A DNA stretch of 64,000 nt from Serinicoccus hydrothermalis (GTDB lineage: Bacteria > Actinomycetota > Actinomycetes > Actinomycetales > Dermatophilaceae), in assembly GCF_001685415.1 (NCBI RefSeq), contig NZ_CP014989.1, positions 3,533,395 through 3,597,394 on the forward strand. Direction: 5' to 3'. A program made the translations under genes and the position numbers. Of the stretch, positions 1-9,593 are shown one piece after another (the first letter of the stretch is position 1; every line of letters begins with the position of its first letter). The notes under the pieces are model-generated. The model saw only the letters and a list, made by a program, of their open reading frames with translations, searched no databases and was not told the origin of the DNA.

Positions 1-1
1 G

Positions 2-1015
2 GACCGGGAGCGGTATGCCGTCGTGCCGGTCGGCATCACCCGCGAGGGTCACTGGGTGCTCGTCGACGACGACCCCGAGGCGCTGGAGATCCGGGACGGT
101 CGGCTGCCGCAGGTGGAGGACACCGGGCGCCAGGTCTTCGTGCCGCTCGGCGGGGTCGACCACGAGTGGACCTGGACCGGCCCGGACGGGCAGGTGGGGT
201 CGCTCGGGCAGGTCGACGTCGTCTTCCCGCTGCTGCACGGTCCGTTCGGGGAGGACGGCACGATCCAGGGGATGCTCGAGCTCGCCGACCTGCCCTACGT
301 CGGCTGCGGGGTGCTCGCCTCGGCGGCCATGATGGACAAGCACGTCATGAAGGTGCTCTTCGCCTCCGCCGGGCTGCCGGTCGGGCCCTACGCCCTCATC
401 ACCGACCGGCAGTGGAAGCGGGATCGCGCGGCGGCGCTGGACGCCGCGAGCTCGCTGCACTTCCCCGTCTTCGTCAAGCCCGCGCGGGCCGGATCCTCGA
501 TGGGCGTGGTCAAGGTGGAGCGCCCCGAGGAGCTGGAGGTCGCGGTCGAGAAGGCCCGCGACCACGACCCCAAGGTGCTCGTCGAGCAGGGCATCGAGGG
601 CCGGGAGATCGAGTGCGGCGTGCTCGGCGGCCGGGGCACCGAACCGCCCCGGGTCAGCGAGTGCGGGGAGATCGTCGTCGGCGGCGGGCACGACTTCTAC
701 GACTTCGAGGCGAAGTACCTCGACGAGGCCAACGTGCAGATCACCGCGCCCGCCGACATCCCCGACGAGGTCCGCGACGAGGTCCGCCGGGTCGCGGCGC
801 TGGCCTTCGAGGCCGCGGACGCCGAGGGCCTGTCGCGGGTGGACTGCTTCGTCACCCCGCGCGGCGAGGTCGTCCTCAACGAGATCAACACCATGCCCGG
901 CTTCACGCCCTACTCGATGTATCCCCAGGCCTGGGCCGCCTCGGGCGTGAGCTATCCCGAGCTGGTCGACGAGCTCATCACCCTGGCGCTGGAGCGCCCG
1001 CTCGGGCTGCGTTGA
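2..1015 (+). CDS. ddl: D-alanine--D-alanine ligase, 5' end cut by window
   Basis: ATP-grasp ligase that joins two D-alanines for peptidoglycan precursor synthesis in the cytoplasm. The frame is open from base 2 (DRERYAVVPVGITREGHWVL), so the true start and the first few dozen residues lie left of the window; 337 residues are visible. Seen: the central segment MDKHVMKVLFASAGLPVGPY, the ATP-binding stretch FPVFVKPARAGSSMGVVKV, a VLVEQGIEGREIE strand and the metal-binding EINTMPGFTPYSMYP near the C-terminus, all typical of Ddl. It converges on the DUF3515 lipoprotein gene, a usual actinobacterial neighbour. Confidence 0.95.
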   Translation, partial: DRERYAVVPVGITREGHWVLVDDDPEALEIRDGRLPQVEDTGRQVFVPLGGVDHEWTWTGPDGQVGSLGQVDVVFPLLHGPFGEDGTIQGMLELADLPYVGCGVLASAAMMDKHVMKVLFASAGLPVGPYALITDRQWKRDRAAALDAASSLHFPVFVKPARAGSSMGVVKVERPEELEVAVEKARDHDPKVLVEQGIEGREIECGVLGGRGTEPPRVSECGEIVVGGGHDFYDFEAKYLDEANVQITAPADIPDEVRDEVRRVAALAFEAADAEGLSRVDCFVTPRGEVVLNEINTMPGFTPYSMYPQAWAASGVSYPELVDELITLALERPLGLR

Positions 1016-1042
1016 GCCTCTCTGCCGGCATACCCCTGGCGG

Positions 1043-1525
1043 TCAGCCCTGCGGCGAGGAGCACTCACCCAGCGTCTGCGGCACCACGCGCGCCGCGTCG
1101 TCCAGCGGCGGCAGCAGCAGCGGGTGGCTGTCGTAGACCTCGGGGACCAGCACCTCGATCGCCGGGTCGCGGCCGTAGGTCGTGAACATCGTGCCCCCGT
1201 CGTCGAGCACCGTCGCGACCCAGTCGACCCCGCCCACGTCGATGCACGGGTCCGTCGTCGGGCCGGGCGGCGACTTGCCGCACCGGGCGACGATCGGCGG
1301 GTCGCCCCAGGCCGCCACCCCCTCGGACTGCACCGCGGTCACCCGGGACTCGTAGGGGCCGATCGTCTCGGGCCAGAGCGCGGCCACCTCCTGGCACACC
1401 TCGGAGTCCGAGGCGTCGAAGGGGACCGCGCGCACCGCTGACTCGCCGCAGGCGGCGAGCGAGCCGAGCGCCAGGGCGGCGAGCAGCGCCGCGGGCCGCG
1501 GCCTCAGAGCTCGACGACCGTGCAC
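1043..1525 (-). CDS. DUF3515 family lipoprotein
   Basis: Predicted secreted lipoprotein of about 160 residues. The N-terminus has positive charges (HGRRALRPRP), a short hydrophobic stretch and a lipobox ending LGSLAAC followed by GES, so Cys-26 is the likely lipidated residue. The rest contains several cysteines (CQEV, ARCGKSP, DPCIDV, GECSS) and matches my memory of the actinobacterial DUF3515 family, commonly found beside ddl. The function is unknown. Its GTG start lies inside the 3' end of the upstream Lrp-like gene (22-nt overlap), so the two are probably co-transcribed and translationally coupled. Confidence 0.8.
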   Translation of the reverse strand: MHGRRALRPRPAALLAALALGSLAACGESAVRAVPFDASDSEVCQEVAALWPETIGPYESRVTAVQSEGVAAWGDPPIVARCGKSPPGPTTDPCIDVGGVDWVATVLDDGGTMFTTYGRDPAIEVLVPEVYDSHPLLLPPLDDAARVVPQTLGECSSPQG

Positions 1526-1737
1526 GTCGTGGTGCGGGTGATCCCGGGGACCTCGAGGACGTGGGCGATGACCCCCCGACCGAGCTCCTGCACGGACGGT
1601 GCCTGCACCTGCACGATGACGTCGTAGGGCCCGGCCACGTCGTCGGCGCTCTCGACCCCGTCCAGCTCGCGGACCGCCCGGGTGACGCTCGCGGAGAGCC
1701 CGACCTCGGTCTGGACGAGCATGTATGCCTTGACCAC
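1504..1737 (-). CDS. Lrp/AsnC ligand-binding (RAM) domain protein
   Basis: A 77-residue stand-alone RAM domain without the helix-turn-helix of full Lrp regulators. It reads VKAYMLVQTEVG, then a DGVESADDVAGPYDVIVQV core and ends TRTTTCTVVEL, the usual layout of single-domain Lrp proteins. I chose the GTG at 1737 because AGGAGGAAG lies 7 nt upstream; the open frame extends to 1815, but the extra residues look like non-coding translation. Such proteins form dimers or octamers and may bind amino acids; no DNA-binding role can be claimed. It shares an operon with the DUF3515 gene and is divergent from thiL. Confidence 0.85.
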   Translation of the reverse strand: MVKAYMLVQTEVGLSASVTRAVRELDGVESADDVAGPYDVIVQVQAPSVQELGRGVIAHVLEVPGITRTTTCTVVEL

Positions 1738-1787
1738 CGTGCTTCCTCCTGCTCGGGACCGGTTGGTGGGGAGGCTACCGTGCGGGG

Positions 1788-2783
1788 GTGGAGAGCACGG
1801 GTGACGGTGGCGCACGGACGGTCGGCGAGGTGGGGGAGCGCGGCATCCTCACCGAGGTCTTCGGCGTGCTGGCCGAGCACGGTGCGGGCGCGGACGGCCT
1901 GCTCGTGGGTCCCGGGGACGACACCGCGCACCTGCGGGTCCGCTCCGGGGCGGTGCTCGCGACGACCGACACGATGGTGCGGGGCCAGGACTGGCTGGAC
2001 GAGTGGTCGACCGGGGAGGACGTGGGCCACAAGATCGTCACCCAGAACCTCGCCGACCTCGCCTCGATGGGCGGCCGCGGGACCGGGGTGCTCATCACCC
2101 TGCTCTGCGAGCCGGAGCTGCCCCTGGCGTGGTGCCGCGACCTCACGACCGGGCTGGCCCGCGCGTGCGCGCGGGCCGGGGTGCCCGTCGTCGGCGGCGA
2201 CCTGAGCGCGGCCGGTCCCGGCGTGGTCGCGGTCTCGGTGACCGCCCTCGGGGAGCTGGGCGAGGGCATACCGGCGGCGGTGCTGCGCAGCGGCGCCCGG
2301 CCCGGGGACGTCCTCGCCGTCTCCGGGCCGCTGGGCCGCTCCGGGGCCGGGCTCGGGCAGCTCCGGGCGGGGCGACGCGCAGGGCGCTGGGTCGACCACC
2401 ACCGCCGGCCGTGGGTGGACCTGGAGCAGGGCCCGGTTGCGGCCCGTGTGGGCGCCACGGCGATGATCGACGTCTCCGACGGGCTGGGCCGCGACGGGGC
2501 CCGGGTGGCGCGCGCCAGCGGGGTCGACCTCGTCCTCGACGAGGCGGCGGTGGCGGGGCTCGCCGGTCGGCTCGCGCCCGAGGTGGGGGAGCAGGACGCG
2601 CTGCGGGCCGTGCTCGGCGGCGGCGAGGAGCACGAGCTGCTCGCGACCTTCCCGCCCGGACGCGTGCCGGCCGGCTGGGTCGTCCTCGGCCGGGTCGAGG
2701 CCGCGCAGGAGGAGCCGGGAGTGCGCCTGGGGGAGCAGGAGCTCGACCCCTCGGGCGGGGGCTGGGACCACTTCGGCGGCTGA
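1788..2783 (+). CDS. thiL: Thiamine-monophosphate kinase
   Basis: Phosphorylates thiamine monophosphate with ATP to give thiamine diphosphate, the last step of cofactor synthesis. The 331-residue product has the PurM/ThiL fold signature: GPGDDTAHL at about residues 41-49, NLADLASMGG near 86, VVGGDLS near 140, MIDVSDGLGRD at about 226 and GGGEEHELLATF near 278. The aspartates in the first and fourth of these bind Mg-ATP in the family. The start is GTG at 1788, 50 bp from the divergent Lrp-like gene. Length and motifs are normal. Confidence 0.95.
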   Translation: MESTGDGGARTVGEVGERGILTEVFGVLAEHGAGADGLLVGPGDDTAHLRVRSGAVLATTDTMVRGQDWLDEWSTGEDVGHKIVTQNLADLASMGGRGTGVLITLLCEPELPLAWCRDLTTGLARACARAGVPVVGGDLSAAGPGVVAVSVTALGELGEGIPAAVLRSGARPGDVLAVSGPLGRSGAGLGQLRAGRRAGRWVDHHRRPWVDLEQGPVAARVGATAMIDVSDGLGRDGARVARASGVDLVLDEAAVAGLAGRLAPEVGEQDALRAVLGGGEEHELLATFPPGRVPAGWVVLGRVEAAQEEPGVRLGEQELDPSGGGWDHFGG

Positions 2784-2815
2784 CCGCCCGGGTCGGGCCG
2801 GCCGCGGACACAGCA

Positions 2816-2849
2816 GAGCCGGCGCGCCCCGGAGGGTCGGCGCCGGCTC
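2816..2849. terminator. Hairpin between convergent thiL and rpmB
   Basis: Perfect 10-bp inverted repeat, GAGCCGGCGC and GCGCCGGCTC, with a 14-nt loop. It lies between the stop codons of thiL (plus) and rpmB (minus). There is no T-tract on either side, as is common in high-GC actinobacteria; a bidirectional terminator is the simplest reading. Confidence 0.7.
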
Positions 2850-2870
2850 GGTCCTGCCGTCAGCGGGAGG

Positions 2871-3056
2871 TCAGCGGGTGACCTTGCCCGCCTTGAGGCA
2901 GGAGGTGCAGACGTTGAGCCGCTTGGAGGTCCCGCCCATGGTGGTGCGGACGCGCTGGATGTTGGGGTTCCAGCGGCGCTTGGTGCGGCGGTGCGAGTGC
3001 GAGATGCTGTGACCGAAGCTCGGTCCCTTGCCGCAGACGTCGCAAGTGGCAGCCAC
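2871..3056 (-). CDS. rpmB: 50S ribosomal protein L28
   Basis: Large-subunit ribosomal protein of 61 residues. It starts [19 protein letters not shown] and carries [16 protein letters not shown] followed by [12 protein letters not shown]. The two CxxC pairs (CDVC and CTSC) mark the zinc-ribbon (C+) form of L28. The start is the GTG at 3056, with AGGAG about 8 nt upstream. It is transcribed divergently from the DAK2 gene; the 195-bp gap between them should hold both promoters and contains one GGTATGCC octamer at 3198. Confidence 0.96.
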   Translation of the reverse strand: MAATCDVCGKGPSFGHSISHSHRRTKRRWNPNIQRVRTTMGGTSKRLNVCTSCLKAGKVTR

Positions 3057-3251
3057 GGTGTTCTCCTGAAGGTCGTCCGGTGAAAGGTCTCGGGCCCGCA
3101 GCGCCGGGGCGCGGGCAACCGGTCCAGCGTACCGGACGGCCTTCGCGCCGCCCAAATCATCGACCTCGTCCCTCCGACAGGCCGGTCCGCGGCCCAGGGT
3201 ATGCCTGTGGGGCCGCTCCGGGGTGAGGGTGCCGGGCACTAGGTTGGTGCC

Positions 3252-4910
3252 GTGCCCGGACCCGTGCTCGACCTCGTGACCGCCCGCCGGTGGGCGATCA
3301 CGGCGCGGCTCTCGCTCGCGGCGGCCCGGGAGCAGATCGACGCGCTCAACGTCTTCCCGGTCGCGGACGGCGACACCGGCACCAACATGTACCGCACCCT
3401 CGACGGAGCCCTCGATCACGTGCGGGTCCAGTTCGAGAGCGGCGGCGGCACCGACCGGCTCCGGGAGGGGCTGGCCCTCATCGCCCGGGGCATGCTCCTG
3501 GCGGCGCGGGGCAACTCGGGCGTCATCCTGGCCCAGCTCACCCGGGGCCTCGCCGACGCCGTGGCGCCCGACGTGGAGGAGGCCGGCCCCGACGAGGTCG
3601 CCACGGCCTTCGAGTCGGCCGCCCGCAGCGCCTGGGACGCGCTCGCCGCGCCGGTGGAGGGCACGATCCTCACCGTCGCCCGCGCGGCCGCCGACGGGGC
3701 GCGCGCCGCCGTCGACGAGGGAGCCACCGAGGTCCTCACGGTGGTCGACGCCGCGCTCGCCGCGGCCCAGGAGGCTCTGGCGCGCACCCCCGACCAGCTC
3801 CCCGAGCTGCGCGACGCCGGCGTGGTCGACGCCGGTGGCGCGGGGCTGGTGCTCGTCGTCGAGGCGCTGCACGCCGTCCTGGCCGAGCGCCCGGTGGGCG
3901 CCGACGGGGAGGTGCCGCCGTGGTGGTCCGCGGCCCCGGTCCGCCCGCGGGCCGACGCCACGGGCTCGGAGGAGCAGGCCGTGGAGGTGATGTTCCTCCT
4001 GCGGGACAGCGACCCGGAGCGGGCCGAGCGGCTGCGGGCCCACCTGACCCACCTCGGCGACTCCGTCGTCGTGGCCGGCGGGCCGCAGGAGTTCCAGGTG
4101 CACGTGCACCTCGAGGAGGAGGACACCGCGGCCGCCATCGAGGCCGGAGGGCTGGCGGGCACCGTGAGCGAGGTGCGCCAGACCTCCCTGACCGGCGACC
4201 ACGAGGGGGTCGCCCGGGGATCCGGGACCTCGCCCCTGCCGCGCGGCATCGGCGTCGTCTCCTGCGTGCTCGGGGCCGGCGTCGAGGAGCTCATGGCCGC
4301 CGCAGGGGCCGTGCTCGTGCCCAGCGGCCCGCGGCAGCGCGCCGCCGCGGGCGAGGTGCTCGCCGCGGTGCGCGCCTGCGACGGGGCAGCCGTCGTCGTC
4401 CTGCCCAACGACCACGACATGGTGATGGTCGCCCGGGCGGCGGCCGCCGAGGCGCGGCGCGAGGGGCTGGAGGTCGAGGTCGTCCCGACCCGCACGCTCC
4501 TCGAGGGGATGGCGGCGCTCGCGGTGCTCGACCCGGACGGGCGGCCGGACCAGGTCGCCTCGGCGATGGGCTCGGCGGCGTCCGCGGTGCACGGTGGCGC
4601 CCTCACGCGGGCCGACCGCGGAGCCGACACCCCGGCCGGACCGTGCCGCCCCGGCCAGTGGCTGGGGATCGTGGACCACGGGATCGTCGCCGTCGAGGAC
4701 GACCTCGGGCCCGCGGCGAGCTCGGTGCTCGACCAGATGTGGCACCCGGGGGTCGAGCTGCTCACGGTGCTGCTCGGCGAGGACGCCGACGACGACGTGC
4801 GCAGGACCCTGGAGCGGGCGGTCGAGGAGCAGCGGTCCGGCACCGAGGTCGAGACGAACGTGCTGGACGGGGGGCAGCCCACCTATACCGTCCTGCTCGG
4901 GGTCGAGTGA
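3252..4910 (+). CDS. DAK2 domain protein (YloV/FakA-like)
   Basis: Protein of 552 residues in the DAK2/DegV-associated family, whose best-known member FakA phosphorylates fatty acids bound to a partner FakB. The N-terminal kinase-like domain shows [18 protein letters not shown] at about residues 33-50, whose aspartates bind Mg-ATP in the family, and [14 protein letters not shown] near 85. The C-terminal half contains [16 protein letters not shown] and ends [15 protein letters not shown]. The position directly before recG is conserved in actinobacteria. No FakB is visible here, so the fatty-acid substrate is inferred from family only. It overlaps recG by one base. Confidence 0.85.
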   Translation: MPGPVLDLVTARRWAITARLSLAAAREQIDALNVFPVADGDTGTNMYRTLDGALDHVRVQFESGGGTDRLREGLALIARGMLLAARGNSGVILAQLTRGLADAVAPDVEEAGPDEVATAFESAARSAWDALAAPVEGTILTVARAAADGARAAVDEGATEVLTVVDAALAAAQEALARTPDQLPELRDAGVVDAGGAGLVLVVEALHAVLAERPVGADGEVPPWWSAAPVRPRADATGSEEQAVEVMFLLRDSDPERAERLRAHLTHLGDSVVVAGGPQEFQVHVHLEEEDTAAAIEAGGLAGTVSEVRQTSLTGDHEGVARGSGTSPLPRGIGVVSCVLGAGVEELMAAAGAVLVPSGPRQRAAAGEVLAAVRACDGAAVVVLPNDHDMVMVARAAAAEARREGLEVEVVPTRTLLEGMAALAVLDPDGRPDQVASAMGSAASAVHGGALTRADRGADTPAGPCRPGQWLGIVDHGIVAVEDDLGPAASSVLDQMWHPGVELLTVLLGEDADDDVRRTLERAVEEQRSGTEVETNVLDGGQPTYTVLLGVE

Positions 4911-7222
4911 TGGCGGGCACGGGGCGGGCGCACCTGCGGTCCGTCGGCGAGGGCGAGGGCAACCCGCTCGACTTCGGGCTGCGGGACCTCGTCGGTGGGA
5001 GCGCGCAGACGCTTCAGCGGACGCGCGGCATCCGCACCGTGGGCCAGCTGCTCGACTGGCTGCCCCGCACCTACCTCGACCCGACCCGACCCACCGCCTT
5101 CCGCGACCTGCCGCACGGCGAGGACGTCGTGGTCGTCGGCACGGTCCGCTCCGCGACGACCCACCAGATGCGCAACCGCCGCGGCCGCCGGCTCGTCGTC
5201 GACGTCGCCGACGACGCGGGAGGGGTTATCCAGCTGACCTTCTTCAAGCCCTACGGCCACCAGGACCGGCTGCGCCCGGGGGTGCGGGTGGTCTGCTCGG
5301 GCCAGATCGGGGTGTGGCGGGACACGCTGCAGCTGACCCACCCGGACTACGCCACGCTCTCCGAGAGCGGGGAGGGCGCCGCCCAGTGGCTGCTCGACGG
5401 GCTGGTGCCGGTCTACACCGCGACCAAGGGCCTGTCACCCATCGTGCACGGGCAGTGCCTGGAGCTCGTCTTCCACGCCCTCGACGAGCTCCCCGACCCG
5501 GTGCCGCGCGACGTGCGCACCCAGGTCGGCCTGCCCGGGCTGCTCGAGGCATACCGGCTGGTCCACCGCCCCCGGGCCGAGGCGGACCACCGCAAGGGGC
5601 ACTGGCGGCTGAAGTTCGGCGAGGCCTTCACGGTCCAGGCGCAGCTCGCGCGAGTGCGTCGCTCCAGCGAGGCGGTGCCCGCCCGTCCCCGGGTCCCGGC
5701 GGACCAGGGCCTGGGCCACCAGCTGCGGCAGCGGCTGCCGTTCGAGCTCACCGAGGGTCAGGAGGAGGTCCTCGCCGAGCTGCTCGCCGACCTGGGCCGG
5801 GAGGTGCCGATGCACCGCCTGCTCCAGGGCGAGGTGGGCTCCGGCAAGACGGTGCTCGCGCTGCTGGCCATGCTCGCCGTCGCCGACTCCGGCGGCCAGG
5901 CCGCGCTGCTCGCGCCCACCGAGGTGCTCGCGGCGCAGCACCACCGCTCGATGACCCAGCTGCTCGGGCCGATCGCCGAGGCCGGTCTGCTCGGGGGGCT
6001 CGCCGACGGCACCCGGCTGGCGCTGCTCACCGGGAGCCAGTCGGCCGCCGAGCGCCGGCAGGCGCTGCTGGCCGCGGCCTCGGGGGAGGCCGGCATCGTC
6101 GTGGGCACCCACGCGCTCATCCAGCAGCACGTGCAGTTCGCCGACCTCGGGATGGTCGTCGTCGACGAGCAGCACCGCTTCGGGGTCGAGCAGCGCGACG
6201 CCCTGCGGGCCAAGGCGCCGGGCGGCACGGCGCCGCACGTGTTGGTCATGACGGCCACGCCGATCCCGCGCACCGTGGCGATGACCGTCTACGGCGACAT
6301 GGAGATCTCCACGCTGCGCGAGCTGCCGGGCGGGCGGCGCCCGATCAGCAGCTTCGTCGTCGACGGCCAGCGACCCGCCTGGGTGCGACGCACCTGGGAG
6401 CGGGTCGCCGAGGAGGTCCGGGGCGGGGGCCAGGTGTATGTCGTCTGTCCCCGGATCGGTGACGTCGAGGACCCCGACCTGCCGGGTGCGGGCGGCGACG
6501 GGCCCGGCCTGCCTCTGGGCGGGGAGGCGGGCGCCGGGGAGGACGGCGACGACGGCGCGGACTTGCTCGGTGCGCTCGAGCCGGTCGAGGGGGCGGGCGG
6601 CCCGCCGGGGCTGCACGGCGTCCACCAAGTGGCCCGGTGCCTGCGCGAGCTGCCCGCGACGCGCGACCTGCGGATCGAGGTGCTGCACGGGCGGATGCCT
6701 GCCGAGGACAAGGACGCGGTCATGCAGGCCTTCGCCGCCGGACGGGTCGAGGTGCTCGTCTCGACCACCGTCATCGAGGTCGGGGTCGACGTCCCCGGGG
6801 CCACGACGATGGTGCTGCTCGACGCGGACCGGTTCGGCATCTCCCAGCTGCACCAGCTGCGCGGCCGGGTCGGTCGCGGCGGGAAGCCCGGGCTGGCCCT
6901 GCTCGTCACCCAGGGCGAGGGGGTGGACCCGGCCGCCATGGAGCGCTTGGAGCAGGTGGCGGCGACCACCGACGGCTTCGAGCTGGCCCGGCTCGACCTG
7001 GAGGGCCGGCGCGAGGGCGACGTGCTCGGCGCCAGCCAGAGCGGCGGCCGCAGCGGACTGCGCTTCCTGCGCCTCGCCCGGGACGAGGAGCTCATCGTGC
7101 AGGCGCACGAGGCGGCCTGGCGGACGGTGGGCTCCGACCCGGACCTGGCGCGCCACCCCGAGCTGGCCGACGCCCTGACCCGCCTCGACGCGACCAGCGC
7201 CGCCTTCCTGGAGCGGGGCTGA
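4910..7222 (+). CDS. recG: ATP-dependent DNA helicase RecG
   Basis: Superfamily-2 branch-migration helicase that regresses stalled forks and processes Holliday junctions. The 770-residue product has an N-terminal OB/wedge domain ([19 protein letters not shown]), Walker A GEVGSGKT at about residue 307, the DEQH box near 420, motif MTATPIPRT and motif [12 protein letters not shown] near 648. An acidic, glycine-rich insertion of about 45 residues (6478-6615) interrupts helicase domain 2; similar low-complexity insertions occur in actinobacterial RecG. The ATG at 4910 overlaps the upstream TGA by one base, so the genes are coupled. Confidence 0.96.
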   Translation: MAGTGRAHLRSVGEGEGNPLDFGLRDLVGGSAQTLQRTRGIRTVGQLLDWLPRTYLDPTRPTAFRDLPHGEDVVVVGTVRSATTHQMRNRRGRRLVVDVADDAGGVIQLTFFKPYGHQDRLRPGVRVVCSGQIGVWRDTLQLTHPDYATLSESGEGAAQWLLDGLVPVYTATKGLSPIVHGQCLELVFHALDELPDPVPRDVRTQVGLPGLLEAYRLVHRPRAEADHRKGHWRLKFGEAFTVQAQLARVRRSSEAVPARPRVPADQGLGHQLRQRLPFELTEGQEEVLAELLADLGREVPMHRLLQGEVGSGKTVLALLAMLAVADSGGQAALLAPTEVLAAQHHRSMTQLLGPIAEAGLLGGLADGTRLALLTGSQSAAERRQALLAAASGEAGIVVGTHALIQQHVQFADLGMVVVDEQHRFGVEQRDALRAKAPGGTAPHVLVMTATPIPRTVAMTVYGDMEISTLRELPGGRRPISSFVVDGQRPAWVRRTWERVAEEVRGGGQVYVVCPRIGDVEDPDLPGAGGDGPGLPLGGEAGAGEDGDDGADLLGALEPVEGAGGPPGLHGVHQVARCLRELPATRDLRIEVLHGRMPAEDKDAVMQAFAAGRVEVLVSTTVIEVGVDVPGATTMVLLDADRFGISQLHQLRGRVGRGGKPGLALLVTQGEGVDPAAMERLEQVAATTDGFELARLDLEGRREGDVLGASQSGGRSGLRFLRLARDEELIVQAHEAAWRTVGSDPDLARHPELADALTRLDATSAAFLERG

Positions 7223-7226
7223 GCCG

Positions 7227-7802
7227 ATGACGAGGATCATCGCCGGGAGCGCCGGCGGGCGCACCGTGCATACCCCCCGCGGCGCCGGGACGAGGCCGAC
7301 GACCGACCGGGTGCGGGAGGCGATGTTCTCCCGGATCGAGTCCCTCCTCGACCTCGACGGCTGCTCCGTGCTCGACCTGTATGCCGGCTCCGGCGCCCTC
7401 GGGCTCGAGGCGGCCTCGCGGGGAGCAGCGCACGTGCTCGCCGTGGAACGGCACCGGGCCACGGCGGGCCTCGTCGGGCGCAGCGCGCAGGACCTGGGCC
7501 TACCCGGCGTCGAGGTGGTCGTGGGGCAGGTCGGGCCGGTGCTGGAGGCCGGGCCCGGCGGGCACACCTACCACCTCGCGCTGCTCGACCCGCCCTACCC
7601 GCTGGACGAGGCCGGGCTGGCCGAGGTGCTGCACTCCCTGGTCTCCCGGGGCTGGCTCGACCCGGACGCGCTCGTGGTGGTGGAGCGCAGCGCTCGCTCG
7701 CCCCGGCCGGACTGGCCACCGGGCCTGCGCCACCTCGACACCCGGCGCTACGGCGAGACCGCGGTGCACCTCGGCGAGCCGGCCGCCTCGCCGGGCGGCT
7801 GA
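7227..7802 (+). CDS. rsmD: 16S rRNA (guanine(966)-N(2))-methyltransferase
   Basis: SAM-dependent methyltransferase that modifies G966 of 16S rRNA during small-subunit assembly. The 191-residue protein begins MTRIIAGSAGGRTVHTPRG, has the family segment TRPTTDRVREAMFSRIE, the SAM-binding motif VLDLYAGSGALGLEAASRG and the catalytic LLDPPYP. It follows recG by 4 nt, the usual recG-rsmD-coaD order; here a hemerythrin gene separates it from coaD. Confidence 0.95.
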   Translation: MTRIIAGSAGGRTVHTPRGAGTRPTTDRVREAMFSRIESLLDLDGCSVLDLYAGSGALGLEAASRGAAHVLAVERHRATAGLVGRSAQDLGLPGVEVVVGQVGPVLEAGPGGHTYHLALLDPPYPLDEAGLAEVLHSLVSRGWLDPDALVVVERSARSPRPDWPPGLRHLDTRRYGETAVHLGEPAASPGG

Positions 7803-7827
7803 CCGGACCGCCTGAGAGGATCGCGGG

Positions 7828-8370
7828 ATGAGCGACTACACCATCCCGCGCCCGGTGTCCGGCGACGTCGTCGAGCTGATCCTCGACGACCACCGGCTCT
7901 TCGAGGCGCTCATGCGCGACCTGCGCGACAGCAGCGCCGACCGGGCTGCTGCGCGGTCGGCCTTCGCGAGCGTGCTCATCGCCCACGGCGAGGCGGAGGA
8001 GGAGAAGGTCTACCCCCGCCTGCGGCGCAAGGACGCCATCGACGCGCACGAGGCCGAGCACGGTGAGGAGGAGCACGCCGAGATCAACCAGGCCCTGCTC
8101 GACCTGCTCGAGTGCGCCGGCACCGACACGCAGAAGTTCGACGACGCGGTGGAGGCGATGAACGAGGTGCTGCAGCACCACCTCACCGAGGAGGAGCTGA
8201 CGATCCTCAACCCGGCCCGCGAGGACGTCAGCGAGCAGGACCGCCGCGACCTGGGCGCGGCCTTCCTCGAGGTCCGCGGCCGTCACCTCGACGAGGGCGT
8301 CACCGTGGACACGGTCCGCGCCCTGGTGGAGGAGGCCCGCGAGGACGGGCTGCTGGACGACGAGGGCTGA
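7828..8370 (+). CDS. Hemerythrin HHE domain protein
   Basis: A 180-residue four-helix-bundle protein with spaced iron-ligand candidates: DDHRLFEALM (His near residue 25), IAHGEAEEEKVYPRL (HGEAEEE), EHGEEEHAEIN and LQHHLTEEELTI. These fit the HHE cation-binding family, whose members bind a diiron centre and act in oxygen or nitric-oxide sensing, storage or iron homeostasis. The specific role is unknown. It lies between rsmD and coaD, which are adjacent in many relatives, so it looks like a local insertion. A weak GAGAGGA precedes the ATG. Confidence 0.85.
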   Translation: MSDYTIPRPVSGDVVELILDDHRLFEALMRDLRDSSADRAAARSAFASVLIAHGEAEEEKVYPRLRRKDAIDAHEAEHGEEEHAEINQALLDLLECAGTDTQKFDDAVEAMNEVLQHHLTEEELTILNPAREDVSEQDRRDLGAAFLEVRGRHLDEGVTVDTVRALVEEAREDGLLDDEG

Positions 8371-8394
8371 CGCCGGCCCGGTAGGGTCCGTGGC

Positions 8395-8877
8395 ATGTCG
8401 ACCCGCCGCTGCGTCTGCCCCGGCTCCTTCGACCCGGTGACCCTGGGCCACGTCGACATCGTGACCCGCGCCGCCGCGCTCTACGACGAGGTCGTGGTGG
8501 CCGTGCTGCACAACCCCGCCAAGCAGGGCACCTTCGCCGTGCCCCGGCGGATGGAGCTGGTCACCGCCTCGCTGCCGCCCGAGGTGGCGGACAGGGTGCG
8601 GGTCGAGGCGTATGCCGAGCGCCTGCTCGTCGACGTCTGCCAGGAGGTCGGTGCGCAGGCGGTCGTCAAGGGGCTGCGGGGCGGCACCGACTTCGCCTAC
8701 GAGCTGCCGATGGCGCTCATGAACCGGCACCTCACGGGGGTCGAGACGGTCTTCCTGCCCGGGGACCCGGCGCTGGAGCACGTCTCGAGCTCGCTGGTCA
8801 AGGAGGTCCACCGGCTCGGCGGCGACGTCTCCGCGCTCGTCCCCGCGCCGGTGCTGAAGGCGCTGCGGCAGATTTGA
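8395..8877 (+). CDS. coaD: Phosphopantetheine adenylyltransferase
   Basis: Catalyses the penultimate step of coenzyme A synthesis, 4'-phosphopantetheine plus ATP to dephospho-CoA. The 160-residue product has the nucleotidyltransferase motif CVCPGSFDPVTLGHVDIVTR at the N-terminus (HxGH-type signature TLGH), VVKGLRGGTDFAYELPMALMN in the middle and SSSLVKEVHRLGGDVSALVP near the end. Length is exactly typical. The promoter of the DUF177-rpmF operon overlaps its 3' end. Confidence 0.97.
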   Translation: MSTRRCVCPGSFDPVTLGHVDIVTRAAALYDEVVVAVLHNPAKQGTFAVPRRMELVTASLPPEVADRVRVEAYAERLLVDVCQEVGAQAVVKGLRGGTDFAYELPMALMNRHLTGVETVFLPGDPALEHVSSSLVKEVHRLGGDVSALVPAPVLKALRQI

Positions 8878-8903
8878 GTGGCCCGCACCCGCTCCGGTAG
8901 TCT
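8874..8903 (+). promoter_or_regulatory. Predicted promoter of the DUF177-rpmF-rnc-mutM operon
   Basis: TTGAGT (8874-8879) and TAGTCT (8898-8903) are separated by 18 bp, close to the actinobacterial housekeeping consensus TTGACA/TAGACT. The -35 box overlaps the coaD stop codon. The leader to the DUF177 ATG at 8993 would be about 80 nt. Read from sequence only. Confidence 0.55.
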
Positions 8904-8992
8904 GGTGCGTCGGTTTGTGTCCCTTCCATGCTCGCCGTGGACGAGGGCCGGACCCGATCAGCAGGTCAGACCAAACGTGAGGGATTGTTGCC

Positions 8993-9592
8993 ATGGCTGC
9001 CCAGCAGACGGAGCGCGACTGGGTGTTCGACACCCGGGAGCTGGTCCGCCGGCCCGGCACCATGCGCGAGCTCTCGCGCGAGGTGACCACGACGGAGCCC
9101 CTGGGCACCGACGTCGTCGCGGTCCCTGCCGGACGCCCCGTCCGGCTGGAGCTGCGGATGGAGTCGGTGGTCGAGGGAATCCTGGTGACGGGGACGGCGC
9201 AGGCCACGGCGAGAGGGGAGTGCGTGCGCTGCCTGGATGAGATCGTCGACGAGCTCGAGGTCCCGTTCCAGGAGCTGTATGCCTACCCCGACCGCGCGGC
9301 GCACCACCAGGAGGTGGGCAGCCGCTCGGTCGGTGACCAGGACACGGACGACGAGGACGAGCAGCGCACGCTCGACGGAGACCTCATGGACCTCGAAGAG
9401 GTCGTGCGGGACGCCGTCGTGACCGAGCTGCCCTTCCAACCGGTGTGCCGGGACGACTGTCCGGGACTGTGCTCCGAGTGCGGGGCACGCCTGGCGGACG
9501 ACCCGGGGCACGCGCACGACGTGATCGACCCCCGGTGGTCGGCGCTGGCCGCGATGGCCACGCCGGCCGACGACGACGAGAAGAGGACCTGA
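8993..9592 (+). CDS. yceD: DUF177 (YceD family) protein
   Basis: A 199-residue member of the DUF177 family, linked to 23S rRNA accumulation and almost always encoded next to rpmF. Seen: the family cysteines in ARGECVRCLDEIVDELEV near the middle and PVCRDDCPGLCSECGARL near the C-terminus, which may form a metal site, with an acidic linker (DQDTDDEDEQRTLDGD) between. It ends 1 nt before the rpmF GTG, so the two are tightly coupled. The exact molecular role of the family is unsettled. Confidence 0.92.
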   Translation: MAAQQTERDWVFDTRELVRRPGTMRELSREVTTTEPLGTDVVAVPAGRPVRLELRMESVVEGILVTGTAQATARGECVRCLDEIVDELEVPFQELYAYPDRAAHHQEVGSRSVGDQDTDDEDEQRTLDGDLMDLEEVVRDAVVTELPFQPVCRDDCPGLCSECGARLADDPGHAHDVIDPRWSALAAMATPADDDEKRT

Positions 9593-9593
9593 C

